A stretch of 47,854 bases of DNA, taken from the NCBI GenBank assembly GCA_003558625.1, contig PWPP01000007.1:1-47854 (forward strand). Reading direction: 5' to 3'. Positions 18,159 to 27,145 of the stretch are shown piece by piece. The number at the start of each line of letters is the position of its first letter. Position 1 is the stretch's first letter. Origin of the DNA: Syntrophomonas sp. (GTDB lineage Bacteria > Bacillota > Syntrophomonadia > Syntrophomonadales > Syntrophomonadaceae). Under the pieces are notes generated by a model, which worked only from the letters and a program-made list of their open reading frames with translations, was not told the origin of the DNA and did not search any database. The translations under genes and the position numbers were made by a program.

Positions 18159-19352
18159 ATGATTAGTTTACCGGAATATATTGGGGTGTCTGCATTTGGC
18201 ATTAAAATGGGAGTTATCGGCCCGGGAAGTGATTTATTAAACATGGTGTATACATCCCTTGAAAAATGCGACCGGGATGGCCTCTTACACGACGGTGATG
18301 CCGTGTGTATAACTGAATCCGTCCTGGCCCGTTCACAAAACAACTATGTAACGATAAATGATATTGTAACAGATGTATACCAGGCACTTCAGATCAATAG
18401 CCGCAGCACCCTGGGAATTGTGTTTCCCTTGCTGAGCCGCAACAGATTTTCTTTAATAATAAAAGCCCTGGCAAAAGCTGTTAAGGATGGAGAAGTGATT
18501 GTGCAATTCTCTCATCCCGCCGATGAAGTGGGGAACCAACTCTTGCCCCGGGAATATGCAGAAGAGAGAGGGTTAAAGGAATGTGATATTATTCACTGTG
18601 AGGACATAATCGGAGAAAGGTTTAAACATCCGATAACCCAGATAGATTATATGGGGCTTTACCAGGAGATTATTTTGGAACAAGGTGCCCGGGCCACTAT
18701 ATTCTTATGTAATGATCCGGCTAAGATATTGAATTTTAATCCCCAGGCGGTCATTGTGGCCAATGTTCATAACCGTTTTCATGTAATGAAAAAAATCAAA
18801 CAAAACGGGTTTGACAATGTTATTACCCTGCAGGAGTTATGTAATGATGAGCGTGATGCCTGGTCCGAATGGGGGCTTCTGGGCAGCAATTTATCTTCCA
18901 ATGACAAATTGAAACTGGCTCCCCGGGAAGCAGACCAGTTTGCTTGCGATGTACAGGGAAAAGTTCTTCAGGGGTTGGGAAAAAAAGTTGAAGTGATTAT
19001 TTATGGTGATGGGGCCTATTGTGATCCTTCTACCGGCATATATGAACTGGCCGACCCCCAACCGGCATTCGGAAAAACAGCAGGTTTGCAGGGGCACTAC
19101 CGGGAAGGCTTTAAATACAAGTACCTGGTAGACAAAATGTTAGACCAGGGCAGTCAGCTAGATGCTATTGCAGCTTCTTTGCTGGATAGAAAAACTGCTC
19201 TTTGCGAGCGCAGCTCGATGGATTCCCAGGGAACGACCCCTAGAAAAACGGAAGATTTAATCGCCAGCTTAGCGGACTTGATCAGTGGATCCGCCGATGC
19301 GGGCACACCTTTAATTATCGTTAAGGGATTTTTGAACAAGAGAAATATGTAG
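18159..19352 (+). CDS. Coenzyme F420-0:L-glutamate ligase-like protein (CofE family)
   Basis: 397 residues from the ATG at 18159 (AAAGGGTG upstream). The N-terminal GPGSDLLNMVYTSL and HDGDAVCITESVLARSQ match the CofE/FbiB F420 ligase pattern of P-G-x-D-L and DGDxxxxxExxxA. Later segments (VIIYGDGAYCDPSTGIYELADPQPAF) look like a conserved C-terminal region of the longer ~400-residue clostridial branch. CofE adds glutamate to F420-0, but no other F420 biosynthesis gene is in the window, so the substrate here is uncertain; it may ligate or bind something else. A short membrane peptide follows. Confidence 0.65.
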   Translation: MISLPEYIGVSAFGIKMGVIGPGSDLLNMVYTSLEKCDRDGLLHDGDAVCITESVLARSQNNYVTINDIVTDVYQALQINSRSTLGIVFPLLSRNRFSLIIKALAKAVKDGEVIVQFSHPADEVGNQLLPREYAEERGLKECDIIHCEDIIGERFKHPITQIDYMGLYQEIILEQGARATIFLCNDPAKILNFNPQAVIVANVHNRFHVMKKIKQNGFDNVITLQELCNDERDAWSEWGLLGSNLSSNDKLKLAPREADQFACDVQGKVLQGLGKKVEVIIYGDGAYCDPSTGIYELADPQPAFGKTAGLQGHYREGFKYKYLVDKMLDQGSQLDAIAASLLDRKTALCERSSMDSQGTTPRKTEDLIASLADLISGSADAGTPLIIVKGFLNKRNM

Positions 19353-19426
19353 TCGCTGCCATCCCATGTAACGATATTGAAGATTGATGGGAATTTATTC
19401 GATTAATAATGGAGGTGGATGTCCAG

Positions 19427-19531
19427 GTGGAAGAATTAGTCAGACAGGTTAAAGCCGATTTAATCAGCACTGTGATTTGGTTTATTATTGCGGTTTCCAT
19501 TGCCGGGGGTTTGTACTATTTTTTCTGGTAA
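19427..19531 (+). CDS. 34-residue single-pass membrane peptide
   Basis: A GTG start at 19427 follows GGAGGTGG (19411-19418), a near-perfect SD. The product has a short charged N-terminus (MEELVRQVKADL) and one hydrophobic helix (about residues 13-34) ending in FFW. An in-frame GTG at 19415 would overlap the SD and is less likely. It is unrecognised. Position after the CofE-like gene suggests the same transcript. Such peptides often modulate membrane complexes, but there is no direct evidence here. Confidence 0.5.
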   Translation: MEELVRQVKADLISTVIWFIIAVSIAGGLYYFFW

Positions 19532-19556
19532 CCACATAACCCGGGTGGACGCAGCG

Positions 19557-19585
19557 TTGATTGACGCACAACCAGTCCATATAAT
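19557..19585 (+). promoter_or_regulatory. Promoter of trxA
   Basis: TTGATT (19557-19562, four of six), a 17-bp spacer, and perfect TATAAT (19580-19585). Transcription is expected to begin near 19592, immediately before the inverted repeat at 19598-19614. Confidence 0.6.
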
Positions 19586-19597
19586 ATCATTTGGCAA

Positions 19598-19614
19598 ATA
19601 CCCTCAGGGGGTAT
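19598..19614. promoter_or_regulatory. CsoR/CstR-family operator-like inverted repeat
   Basis: ATACCCTCAGGGGGTAT is a perfect 6-bp inverted repeat (ATACCC/GGGTAT) around a 5-bp centre. It closely resembles the Bacillota CsoR/CstR operator pattern TACCC-N-GGGGTA. Its place just after the expected transcription start is where a repressor would block initiation or escape. No csoR-family gene is in the window. Confidence 0.6.
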
Positions 19615-19655
19615 AAGACGAGATAAATAAAGAAAAGAGATAGGAGGTTATACAT

Positions 19656-19976
19656 ATGTCTCAGGTTAAGATTGTAAATGAAGATAATTTTGAAGCAGAA
19701 GTTCTCCAGTCTGCATTGCCGGTGCTGGTAGATTTTTGGGCTCCCTGGTGTGGACCCTGTAAAATCGTGGGCCCGGTAGTTGAAGCCCTGGCTCAGGAGA
19801 ATGAGGGGAAAATCATAGTGGCGAAGATTAATGTAGATGAAAATAAAAATTTGGCTGTCCAGCATGGTGTTCGCGGGATACCCACTCTGGCTGTTTTTAA
19901 GGGAGGCCAGGAAGTGAAACGGATTGTAGGTGCTCAGGGTAAAGATCAGTTGCAAAAAGTCATAGATGAAGTCTAA
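19656..19976 (+). CDS. trxA: Thioredoxin
   Basis: 106 residues, normal for a stand-alone thioredoxin. The redox motif is W31-C32-G33-P34-C35 and the cis-Pro is in GIPTLAVF. It reduces protein disulfides in the cytosol with electrons from thioredoxin reductase, which is not in the window. SD AGGAGG precedes the ATG. The operator upstream suggests regulation by copper or by persulfide/polysulfide through a CsoR-family repressor. The gene converges on rarA with only 4 bp between stop codons. Confidence 0.95.
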   Translation: MSQVKIVNEDNFEAEVLQSALPVLVDFWAPWCGPCKIVGPVVEALAQENEGKIIVAKINVDENKNLAVQHGVRGIPTLAVFKGGQEVKRIVGAQGKDQLQKVIDEV

Positions 19977-19980
19977 ACGG

Positions 19981-21285
19981 CTATCTTTGTTTTCCCGGAT
20001 ACAACTCATCTAAAAATAGTTTCATTTGGGACTCGCTTTTGTTATCCCCCGGATGATAAAAAATTTTATTTTTTACCGGGGGGGGGAGATATTCCTGCTC
20101 TATATAACCGCCATAATCATGGGGATACTTATAGCCCGTTTTAATCGTATTGGAGTGGGAGTTGTCCTTTAAATGGGGTGGAACGGCGATCCGTTTTTGT
20201 TCCCGGACCGTGGCTATGGCTTTATCAATGGCAGTGATACAACTATTACTTTTGGGGGCAGTACTGAGATAAATAGCAGTTTCAGCCAGGGTAATCCGGC
20301 CTTCTGGCATCCCCGTAAAATCAACGGCATAGGCATTGGCCACAGCAAGAACCAGGGCATGGGGATCAGCCAGGCCAATATCTTCTGCGGCATGGACAAT
20401 GAGTCGGCGGGCAATATATTTGGGGTCCTCACCACCTTCCAGCATTACAGCCAACCAAAATATCGCAGCATCCGGGTCAGAGCCCCGGATGCTTTTAATA
20501 AAAGCCGATATCGCATCATATGCTTCTTGCCGGTCATAGGGCAGATACCTTTTCCCGGTCACATTTTTTAGCAAATCCAGGTTTATTACCAGAGGGGAAC
20601 CCTCTTTTTTATAAGAGTTAGCCAGTGCATCGATCATATTAAGGGCAATTCTGGCATCTCCTTTTGCCTCCTGAAGAATAACGGGCCATGCAGGTTCTGC
20701 TATTTCTATCTCCATCAGAGCCAGTCCCTTTTCCGGGTCCCGGAGGGCACGGTTGATGATAGTTCTGATCGCATTTTCATTCAATGCTTCCAGTACGTAT
20801 ATTTTTAGCCTGGACAACAGGGCATTGTTTAATTCATAGAGAGGGTTTTCCGTAGTAGCGCCGATGAGGGTTAAAGTGCCGTCTTCAACAAAAGGCAGGA
20901 GAACATCCTGTTGGGATTTATTAAAACGATGGATTTCGTCGACAAAGAGTATCGTTTTTTGCCGGTATAGTTTTTGATATTCCAGGGCATCGGCAGCAAT
21001 TTTTCTGATTTCACTGACGCCGGCAGACACTGCCCGCAAGGGGATAAACCTGGAACTGGTCAAACGCGCAATAATTTGGGCCAGGCTGGTTTTTCCCGTT
21101 CCCGGAGGACCGTAGAGGACAAAGGAATGGATTTTATCCTTTTCCAGGGCCTGGCGCAAGGGAGCACCGGGTCCGATCATATGGTCCTGGCCTACAATCT
21201 GATCCAGATTTTCCGGTCGCATGCGATAAGCCAGTGGAGCCATGCCGGTATGGGTTGGGCCGGCTGGAAAATCAAAAAGGTCCAA
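19981..21285 (-). CDS. rarA: Replication-associated recombination protein A (RarA/MgsA)
   Basis: 434 residues from a TTG start at 21285. The SD (AGGAGG, complement of 21293-21298) is 7 nt upstream and the product then begins LDLFDFPAG; upstream in-frame residues look non-coding. This clamp-loader-like AAA+ ATPase acts at stalled replication forks. Visible: RPENLDQIVGQDH, Walker A GPPGTGKTS, Walker B LFVDEIHRFNKSQQD, sensor GATTENP, and the C-terminal AIFWLAVMLEGGEDPKYIARRL region typical of the family. Stand-alone gene. Confidence 0.95.
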   Translation of the reverse strand: MDLFDFPAGPTHTGMAPLAYRMRPENLDQIVGQDHMIGPGAPLRQALEKDKIHSFVLYGPPGTGKTSLAQIIARLTSSRFIPLRAVSAGVSEIRKIAADALEYQKLYRQKTILFVDEIHRFNKSQQDVLLPFVEDGTLTLIGATTENPLYELNNALLSRLKIYVLEALNENAIRTIINRALRDPEKGLALMEIEIAEPAWPVILQEAKGDARIALNMIDALANSYKKEGSPLVINLDLLKNVTGKRYLPYDRQEAYDAISAFIKSIRGSDPDAAIFWLAVMLEGGEDPKYIARRLIVHAAEDIGLADPHALVLAVANAYAVDFTGMPEGRITLAETAIYLSTAPKSNSCITAIDKAIATVREQKRIAVPPHLKDNSHSNTIKTGYKYPHDYGGYIEQEYLPPPVKNKIFYHPGDNKSESQMKLFLDELYPGKQR

Positions 21286-21322
21286 AATAAAACCTCCTAA
21301 TAGATTACTTCCGGTTGCTGTC

Positions 21323-21331
21323 ATTATAACA
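21323..21331 (-). promoter_or_regulatory. Possible extended -10 promoter of rarA
   Basis: On the minus strand TGT followed by TATAAT (21331-21323) makes an extended -10 element about 25 nt before the rarA SD. The -35 region is poor, which extended -10 promoters tolerate. Confidence 0.4.
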
Positions 21332-21464
21332 CAGCAAATGCTGCGGGGATAAGGTTGGAGCGGTTGAATAAACACCAGGAATAAAACACCTTTCCCTGGA
21401 AACGGACGGACGGGTTTCTGGAACCGGGGGAAAATCGAAAAACAGTGAAGGGGGCAAAAGAATC

Positions 21465-22478
21465 GTGCGTATTGCAGTATTATTAAGCGGCGGGATAGAT
21501 AGTGCTATAGCGGCCTGGCAACTAAAGGAGCAGGGACATGAGATCAAGGCGCTTACCATGATCAACTGGGATACTTCCATAGCCGAAAAAGCTGCATATG
21601 TTGCCGGTTTTTTAGAAATCCCCCATGAGATTATTGACATTAGACCGGTGTTTCAGCGCCAGGTGGTGCAATACTTTATTAATGAATATGCCCGGGGGCG
21701 TACTCCCAATCCCTGCGTGGAGTGTAATAAACATATTAAGTTTGGGGTGCTACTTGACAGGGCTCTGTCACAGGGGTATGAACGGATCGCTACCGGCCAT
21801 TATGCCCGGATTGAATACTGCCCGGAAAAAAAAAGGTATTTACTCCGCCAGGGAGTAGATTTTTCTAAAGATCAGAGTTATTTTCTTTATGGATTGACCC
21901 AGGCCCAGTTATCCAAAATCATATTTCCCCTGGGAAACCAGAAAAAAGAAGATATCGCAGCCCGAGCCAGAGAATTGGGCCTGAAAACAGCACAAGATCC
22001 TGAAAGCCAGGAAATATGCTTTGTGCCCGGGGATTACCGCATTTTTTTACAAGAACATCTTGAGGCCCAAAAAGGCGATATGGTTGACACTACTAAAGAA
22101 ATAGTAGGACAGCATAAAGGCCTTTACCAATACACGATCGGGCAGCGCCGGGGGCTGGGTATTTCCAGGAGTACCCCGGTTTATGTGATCGCCATTGATC
22201 CTGTTTCTAACCGGTTGCTTATCGGAGAAGAGAAGGATTTATACCGCCGGGAACTGGAATGCGAGGACAACAACATCATATTACATGAAGAAGTGCCTTC
22301 TACCCTGGAAGTCATGGCAAAAATAAGATATCAGGCGCCGGGGGCTGCGGCCACAATATTTAGCGGCCAGGAAAAAATCAACGTACGCTTTGACCAGCCC
22401 CAAAGGGCTGTTACCCCGGGACAATCGGTAGTTTTCTACCGGGGAGATTATGTGGTGGGAGGTGGGATTATCTGTTAA
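21465..22478 (+). CDS. mnmA: tRNA-specific 2-thiouridylase MnmA
   Basis: 337 residues, GTG start. MnmA activates wobble U34 with ATP and inserts sulfur. The PP-loop SGGIDSAIAAW lies at the N-terminus, the first catalytic cysteine is in RTPNPCVECN, and the second in SQEICFVPG; both are present. The C-terminal beta domain is complete (TIGQRRGLGI onward). The segment between the PP-loop and the first cysteine is shorter than in most MnmA proteins, so total length is some 20-30 residues below the usual. No cysteine desulfurase gene is adjacent. Confidence 0.92.
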   Translation: MRIAVLLSGGIDSAIAAWQLKEQGHEIKALTMINWDTSIAEKAAYVAGFLEIPHEIIDIRPVFQRQVVQYFINEYARGRTPNPCVECNKHIKFGVLLDRALSQGYERIATGHYARIEYCPEKKRYLLRQGVDFSKDQSYFLYGLTQAQLSKIIFPLGNQKKEDIAARARELGLKTAQDPESQEICFVPGDYRIFLQEHLEAQKGDMVDTTKEIVGQHKGLYQYTIGQRRGLGISRSTPVYVIAIDPVSNRLLIGEEKDLYRRELECEDNNIILHEEVPSTLEVMAKIRYQAPGAAATIFSGQEKINVRFDQPQRAVTPGQSVVFYRGDYVVGGGIIC

Positions 22479-22592
22479 TGACCCGGGGCACTACAGCTTA
22501 ATTCCTGTTGATTAAACCGGATGCATTCTAAGTCCCACCAGGTTAACAGAACGGTTAAAGACCTTTAATGACCGAGAGTCCTATAAGGGTTA

Positions 22593-22621
22593 TTGACATA
22601 CATACGTTTATCCATGAAAAT
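22593..22621 (+). promoter_or_regulatory. Probable promoter of the alaS operon
   Basis: Perfect TTGACA (22593-22598) with a 17-bp spacer to GAAAAT (22616-22621, four of six). The leader to the GTG at 22662 would be only about 35 nt, too short for a T-box, and no T-box core sequence was found in the gap. Confidence 0.45.
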
Positions 22622-22661
22622 AAAAAGATAGATTTAATTAGGGAAAGAGGGGGCAAGGTTT

Positions 22662-25301
22662 GTGTGGAATAGTAGTACAATAAGAAAGGCTTTTTTAGAT
22701 TATTTTCAAGAGCGCGATCATACCATCATAGAAAGTTCTTCACTGGTTCCGATAAATGACCCTACCTTATTATTTGCCAACGCAGGGATGAATCAGTTCA
22801 AAGATCTATTCCTGGGGATAGAAAAGCGAGGATACGATAAGGCAGCAACGTCTCAAAAATGTGTCCGGGCAGGCGGCAAACGCAGTGATTTGGAAATAGT
22901 AGGAAAAACCAAGCGGCATCACACTTTTTTTGAGATGCTGGGGAACTTCTCTTTTGGGGATTACTTTAAAAGAGAGGCGATTTTTTATGCCTGGGATTTT
23001 TTGACCCGGGAAGTTGAATTGCCCAGGGAAAAACTGTATATAACGATTTTCGAGGATGATGATGAAGCCCATGATTTGTGGCAGGAAATAGCAAATGTTG
23101 ATCCCAGCCGTATTATCAGGATGGGAGAAGAGGACAATTTTTGGGCTATGGGAGATACCGGACCCTGTGGTCCCTGCAGTGAAATCATGTATGACCGGGG
23201 AGAAGAACATACCTGTGATGCTGCTGTTTGCGGACTTGGTCATTGTGATTGTGACCGCTGGCTGGAACTGTGGAATCTGGTTTTTATGCAATACAACAAA
23301 GAGCCTGGTGGAGAATTATCTCCCCTGCCCAAGCCCAGCATTGATACCGGGATGGGATTAGAACGGATTGCATCGGTGCTGCAGAAAGTTGACAGCAACT
23401 TTGACACCGATCTCTTTATACCTATTATCGAGAAAATCGAAGAATTAGCCGGGCAAAAATATCAGAAAGATGACAAAGGTTTTCCTTTCCGGGTTATTGC
23501 CGATCATAGCCGGGCCTGCACATTTCTTATCGGAGATGGGGTCATCCCCAGTAATGACGGTCGAGGCTATGTATTGCGACGGATTTTGCGCCGGGCGGTG
23601 CGCTTCGGAAAATTCCTGGGTATAGAGCGACCTTTTTTATACCAGTGTGTTGATGTGGTAAGTGATATCATGAAAGATACATATCCTGATCTGGAGGAGA
23701 AGAAAGATTTTATTAAACAGGTAATACAATTAGAGGAAGAACGCTTCCTGGTTACGTTAAATGAAGGAATAAAAAAAGTAGAAGAAATCATCCGCCAGGC
23801 CCGGAAGCAGGAGCGTAACATCATTTTAGGCGAAGAAGCCTTCATGCTTTATGACACTTACGGCTTTCCCATTGACCTCACCGAAGATATGGCGGAGGAA
23901 AAACAATTTTCTGTGGACAAACAAGGCTTTGAGACCATGATGGAACAACAGAGGGAAAGAGCCCGGAAAGCTGGGAAAGCAGAGCATGCCTTTGCCCAGG
24001 ACAAGCTGTTTTCCGATTTGTTAGCCCCGGTTCCTGCCACCATCTTTACCGGATATGATACCCTGGAACAAACATCAACCGTATTAGCCATTATTCTTAA
24101 CGGGGTTATTGTAGAAACCGTCAGTGATGAAAATGTCTATGTGGTTCTGGCTCAGACTCCCTTTTATGCCGAAAGCGGGGGGCAGGTGACAGATACCGGG
24201 ATGATAAAAAACCAGGATGGTCTGCTGCAGGTGGAAAGCGTCCGCCAGGTATCAGACTGGATTATTCATTACGGCAAACTGGAAGGAACCCTCTCCGTAG
24301 CCCGGGAAGTTGATCTGAAAGTGGATGCGGAAAGAAGACTGAGCATTGCCCGCAACCATACCGCTACCCATCTCCTGCACCGGGCTTTACGAAGTGTACT
24401 GGGAGAGCATGCCCAGCAAAAAGGTTCTCTGGTTGAGCCCGACCGGCTGCGCTTTGACTTTACCCATCTCCAGGCGGTTACCCTGGATGAAATGGAATTA
24501 ATTGAAAGAAAAGTAAATGAAGCCATCTGGCAGCTTTATCAGGTTGAAACCACCAGCACTTCGCTGCAAAAAGCCCGGGATATGGGAGCTACTGCCTTAT
24601 TTGGTGAAGCATATGGAGAGCAGGTCAGGGTTTTGGAAGTCGGGGATTATAGTATGGAACTGTGTGGTGGAACCCATGTCCAAAATACCGGAGAAATCGG
24701 GGTATTTAAGATTATTAATGAAGGAAGTATTGGAGCCGGTCTGAGAAGGATCGAAGCAACCACAGCAATGAAGGCCTTTAATATGTTGAAGGAAAGTGAA
24801 AGCCAGCTCAAGGAAATCGCGGGGGTTTTACGGTCTCATCCGGGGGATGTTCCTTCCAAAATAGAGGCTCTGAATAAAACCATTAAGAAAAAAGAAAAGG
24901 AAATTGAAGGTTTGAAGTCCAGGTTATCCAAAGTTGCTATGGAAGACATGGCCAGCAAAGCTTATGAAATCAACGGGGTTAAAATCCTGGTGGAAGAAGT
25001 GCCGGGGCAGGATATGAATTCCCTGCGGCAGAACGCAGAAAGATTAAGGGATGTTCTGGGGACCTCTGTGATTGTTTTGGCCTCGGCTTTAGACGATAAA
25101 GTAGCCATTGTATCCTTTGCCAGCAAAGATGTAGTGGGCAAGGGTATTCATGCCGGAGATATTGTTGGAGCAGCTTCCAGCGCTGCCGGTGGCGGCGGCG
25201 GGGGGCGCCCCGATATGGCTCAGGCAGGGGCAAAAGATGTTAGCAAAATACCCCTAGCATTGCAGGCAGCAAAAAATTATATAGAAAGCAAGCTGGATTA
25301 A
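22662..25301 (+). CDS. alaS: Alanyl-tRNA synthetase
   Basis: 879 residues, full length, GTG start after a purine-rich SD (AAAGAGGGGG). The class II catalytic core includes DPTLLFANAGMNQFK and RAGGKRSDLE; the editing-domain zinc ligands are in HTATHLLH and CGGTH. A coiled segment and the glycine-rich C-Ala region (AAGGGGGGRPDMAQAG) close the protein. It charges tRNA-Ala and clears mischarged Ser and Gly. It begins the conserved Bacillota block alaS-ireB-ruvX-DUF1292. Confidence 0.98.
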   Translation: MWNSSTIRKAFLDYFQERDHTIIESSSLVPINDPTLLFANAGMNQFKDLFLGIEKRGYDKAATSQKCVRAGGKRSDLEIVGKTKRHHTFFEMLGNFSFGDYFKREAIFYAWDFLTREVELPREKLYITIFEDDDEAHDLWQEIANVDPSRIIRMGEEDNFWAMGDTGPCGPCSEIMYDRGEEHTCDAAVCGLGHCDCDRWLELWNLVFMQYNKEPGGELSPLPKPSIDTGMGLERIASVLQKVDSNFDTDLFIPIIEKIEELAGQKYQKDDKGFPFRVIADHSRACTFLIGDGVIPSNDGRGYVLRRILRRAVRFGKFLGIERPFLYQCVDVVSDIMKDTYPDLEEKKDFIKQVIQLEEERFLVTLNEGIKKVEEIIRQARKQERNIILGEEAFMLYDTYGFPIDLTEDMAEEKQFSVDKQGFETMMEQQRERARKAGKAEHAFAQDKLFSDLLAPVPATIFTGYDTLEQTSTVLAIILNGVIVETVSDENVYVVLAQTPFYAESGGQVTDTGMIKNQDGLLQVESVRQVSDWIIHYGKLEGTLSVAREVDLKVDAERRLSIARNHTATHLLHRALRSVLGEHAQQKGSLVEPDRLRFDFTHLQAVTLDEMELIERKVNEAIWQLYQVETTSTSLQKARDMGATALFGEAYGEQVRVLEVGDYSMELCGGTHVQNTGEIGVFKIINEGSIGAGLRRIEATTAMKAFNMLKESESQLKEIAGVLRSHPGDVPSKIEALNKTIKKKEKEIEGLKSRLSKVAMEDMASKAYEINGVKILVEEVPGQDMNSLRQNAERLRDVLGTSVIVLASALDDKVAIVSFASKDVVGKGIHAGDIVGAASSAAGGGGGGRPDMAQAGAKDVSKIPLALQAAKNYIESKLD

Positions 25302-25354
25302 ACAGGAACAATGCTTCTGGATGGAGAACACCTGTTTAAGAGGAGGTGTCTACT

Positions 25355-25621
25355 ATGCCTCAGGGATCGGAAGATAAAACCGTTAGTTTCCGCCTGGAGA
25401 AAGACGGAGAGAATAAAGTCCGGAGTATCATCACGGCGGTATACCAGGCCTTGGAAGAAAAAGGCTACAATCCCATCAACCAGCTGGTGGGCTACATGTT
25501 GTCCGGGGATCCGGCTTATATTACAAGTCATAGTGAGGCCAGAGATTTAATCTGCAAGGTGGACCGTGACGAACTTATGGAAGTCATCATAAAAAGCTAC
25601 CTGGAAGAAAAAAGCGGTTAG
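25355..25621 (+). CDS. ireB: IreB family regulatory phosphoprotein (UPF0297)
   Basis: 88 residues from the ATG at 25355, 8 nt after AGGAGG (25341-25346). The sequence TVSFRLEKDGENKV, then VYQALEEKGYNPINQLVGYMLSGDPAYITSH, is the UPF0297 signature. In Enterococcus the homologue IreB is phosphorylated by the PASTA kinase IreK and limits cephalosporin resistance. The usual neighbours (alaS before, ruvX after) support the call. A terminator follows directly. Confidence 0.93.
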   Translation: MPQGSEDKTVSFRLEKDGENKVRSIITAVYQALEEKGYNPINQLVGYMLSGDPAYITSHSEARDLICKVDRDELMEVIIKSYLEEKSG

Positions 25622-25644
25622 CCTGGAAGAAGAGCTGCATTATT

Positions 25645-25679
25645 ATCCCCATGTTTCTTTATTTATCATGGGGATTTTT
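25645..25679 (+). terminator. Rho-independent terminator after ireB
   Basis: ATCCCCATG (25645-25653) pairs perfectly with CATGGGGAT (25667-25675) around a 13-nt AT-rich loop, followed by T residues to 25679. It separates alaS-ireB from the aldo/keto reductase gene. Confidence 0.85.
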
Positions 25680-25705
25680 CTATGGAACCCGGGGGGGGGG
25701 TAAGC

Positions 25706-26650
25706 ATGAGGTATCGTCGTTTAGGGTGCAGCAATATCATTGTTTCCGAGCTTTGTCTGGGGGTGTTGACGATCGGCCCCCTGCAAAAAAATCTTCTCCT
25801 GGAAGAAGGGGCCGGTGTAATTGCCTACGCCCTGGAACGGGGGATTACTTTTCTGGATACGGCTGAAGCGTATAAAACCTATAAATATATTAAAGAGGCT
25901 TTGGTCATGACTGGTTTGAAACCGGTTATTGCATCCAAGTCCTATGCCTATACCGGCCGGGCCATGAAAATCAGTGTGGAAAAAGCTTTGGATGAAATGG
26001 GTCTTTCTAACCTGGATATCTTTTTGCTCCATGAACAGGAAAACGAACAAACCCTTAGAGGCCATGAAGAAGCTCTCCGCTATCTGCTTAAAGCCCGGGA
26101 AAAAGGCATGATTAAAGCCGTAGGACTATCTACCCACACTATTGCCGGGGTAAGGGCAGGAAGCAGGCGCCGGGAAATTGAAATCATCCATCCCTTAATC
26201 AATATTCAGGGGCTGGGGATTATAGATGGTACCCGGGATCAAATGCTGGCAGCCATTAAAGAGGCTTGCCAAAAGGGAAAAGGTTTGTATGCCATGAAAG
26301 CATTTGGGGGTGGAAACTTAGTCCGGCAGGCCTATGAAGCGTTTCAGTTTATCAATCATAACCCGGATATCCACAGTACCGCGATAGGTATGAAAAACCG
26401 AGCAGAAATCGATTTGAATATTGCCTGGAGTCAAGGCAGAAGATGTGTAGAACTGGAAGCAGAGATTGGGAGCCAGAATAAAAAGCTGTTAATTGAAGAT
26501 TGGTGCCACGGATGTGGTAGTTGTGTAGAGGCCTGCCACCAGGAAGCATTGTCTATCATAGGGGAAAAGGTATATATAGAAGAAGACAAATGTATCCTGT
26601 GTGGCTATTGCTCACAATATTGTGTCGATTTCTGTATCAAAATCATTTAG
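25706..26650 (+). CDS. Aldo/keto reductase with C-terminal 2x[4Fe-4S] ferredoxin domain
   Basis: 314 residues from the ATG at 25706; a run of ten G (25691-25700) serves as SD. The N-terminal TIM barrel is an aldo/keto reductase: LGCSNIIVSELCLG, LDTAEAYKTYKYI with the catalytic Asp-Tyr, and DIFLLHEQ. The C-terminus has CHGCGSCVEACH and CILCGYCSQYC, ligands for two [4Fe-4S] clusters. This fusion is common in strict anaerobes; substrates are mostly unknown. It sits between ireB and ruvX, interrupting the normally tight block, and is bounded upstream by a terminator. Confidence 0.82.
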   Translation: MRYRRLGCSNIIVSELCLGVLTIGPLQKNLLLEEGAGVIAYALERGITFLDTAEAYKTYKYIKEALVMTGLKPVIASKSYAYTGRAMKISVEKALDEMGLSNLDIFLLHEQENEQTLRGHEEALRYLLKAREKGMIKAVGLSTHTIAGVRAGSRRREIEIIHPLINIQGLGIIDGTRDQMLAAIKEACQKGKGLYAMKAFGGGNLVRQAYEAFQFINHNPDIHSTAIGMKNRAEIDLNIAWSQGRRCVELEAEIGSQNKKLLIEDWCHGCGSCVEACHQEALSIIGEKVYIEEDKCILCGYCSQYCVDFCIKII

Positions 26651-26659
26651 GAGTAAAAG

Positions 26660-27070
26660 ATGAGGATATTAGGATTGGATATTGGTGAAAAACGAATAGG
26701 GGTAGCAGTCAGTGATCCCATGGGTTGGACTGCGCAGGGTCTATTTACCCTGACCCGGGGAAAACTTCCCGAAGATTTATTGGAGATCCAAGCGATTTGT
26801 CAAAAGTACGAGGCGGAAAAAGTTGTAGTGGGGTATCCTATTAACATGAACGGGACGATCGGGCCTAAAGCCCTGGAAGTGAAGGAATTTGCCCGGATGT
26901 TGGAAGAAAGACTGCAGCTCCCCATCGAATTATGGGATGAACGATTAACCTCCCGGGCTGCGGAGCGGGTTTTGCTGGAAGCTGATATTTCGAGGAGGAA
27001 ACGGAAAAAAGTATTGGATAAACTGGCAGCGGTGGGTATACTGCAGTCATATCTTGACTGCAAGACGTAA
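26660..27070 (+). CDS. ruvX: Holliday junction resolvase-like protein RuvX/YqgF
   Basis: 136 residues, RNase H fold. The N-terminal LGLDIGEKRIGVAVSDP carries the first catalytic Asp, VVGYPINMNG the loop motif, and LWDERLTSRAAER the later acidic site. YqgF acts in pre-16S rRNA 5' processing; a resolvase role has also been described for family members. It starts 9 bp after the aldo/keto reductase stop. Confidence 0.95.
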   Translation: MRILGLDIGEKRIGVAVSDPMGWTAQGLFTLTRGKLPEDLLEIQAICQKYEAEKVVVGYPINMNGTIGPKALEVKEFARMLEERLQLPIELWDERLTSRAAERVLLEADISRRKRKKVLDKLAAVGILQSYLDCKT

Positions 27071-27145
27071 AAATCCCAGGGCTGGTTTGACAAGGAATGA
27101 GGTTAATATTAGAATGATTTAAGTCTTTAGAAAGAGGTGTAGATA

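Noticed and set aside
22479..22661. Possible T-box leader ahead of alaS
   Set aside because: No T-box core or terminator/antiterminator pair is visible, and the likely promoter at 22593 leaves a leader of only about 35 nt.
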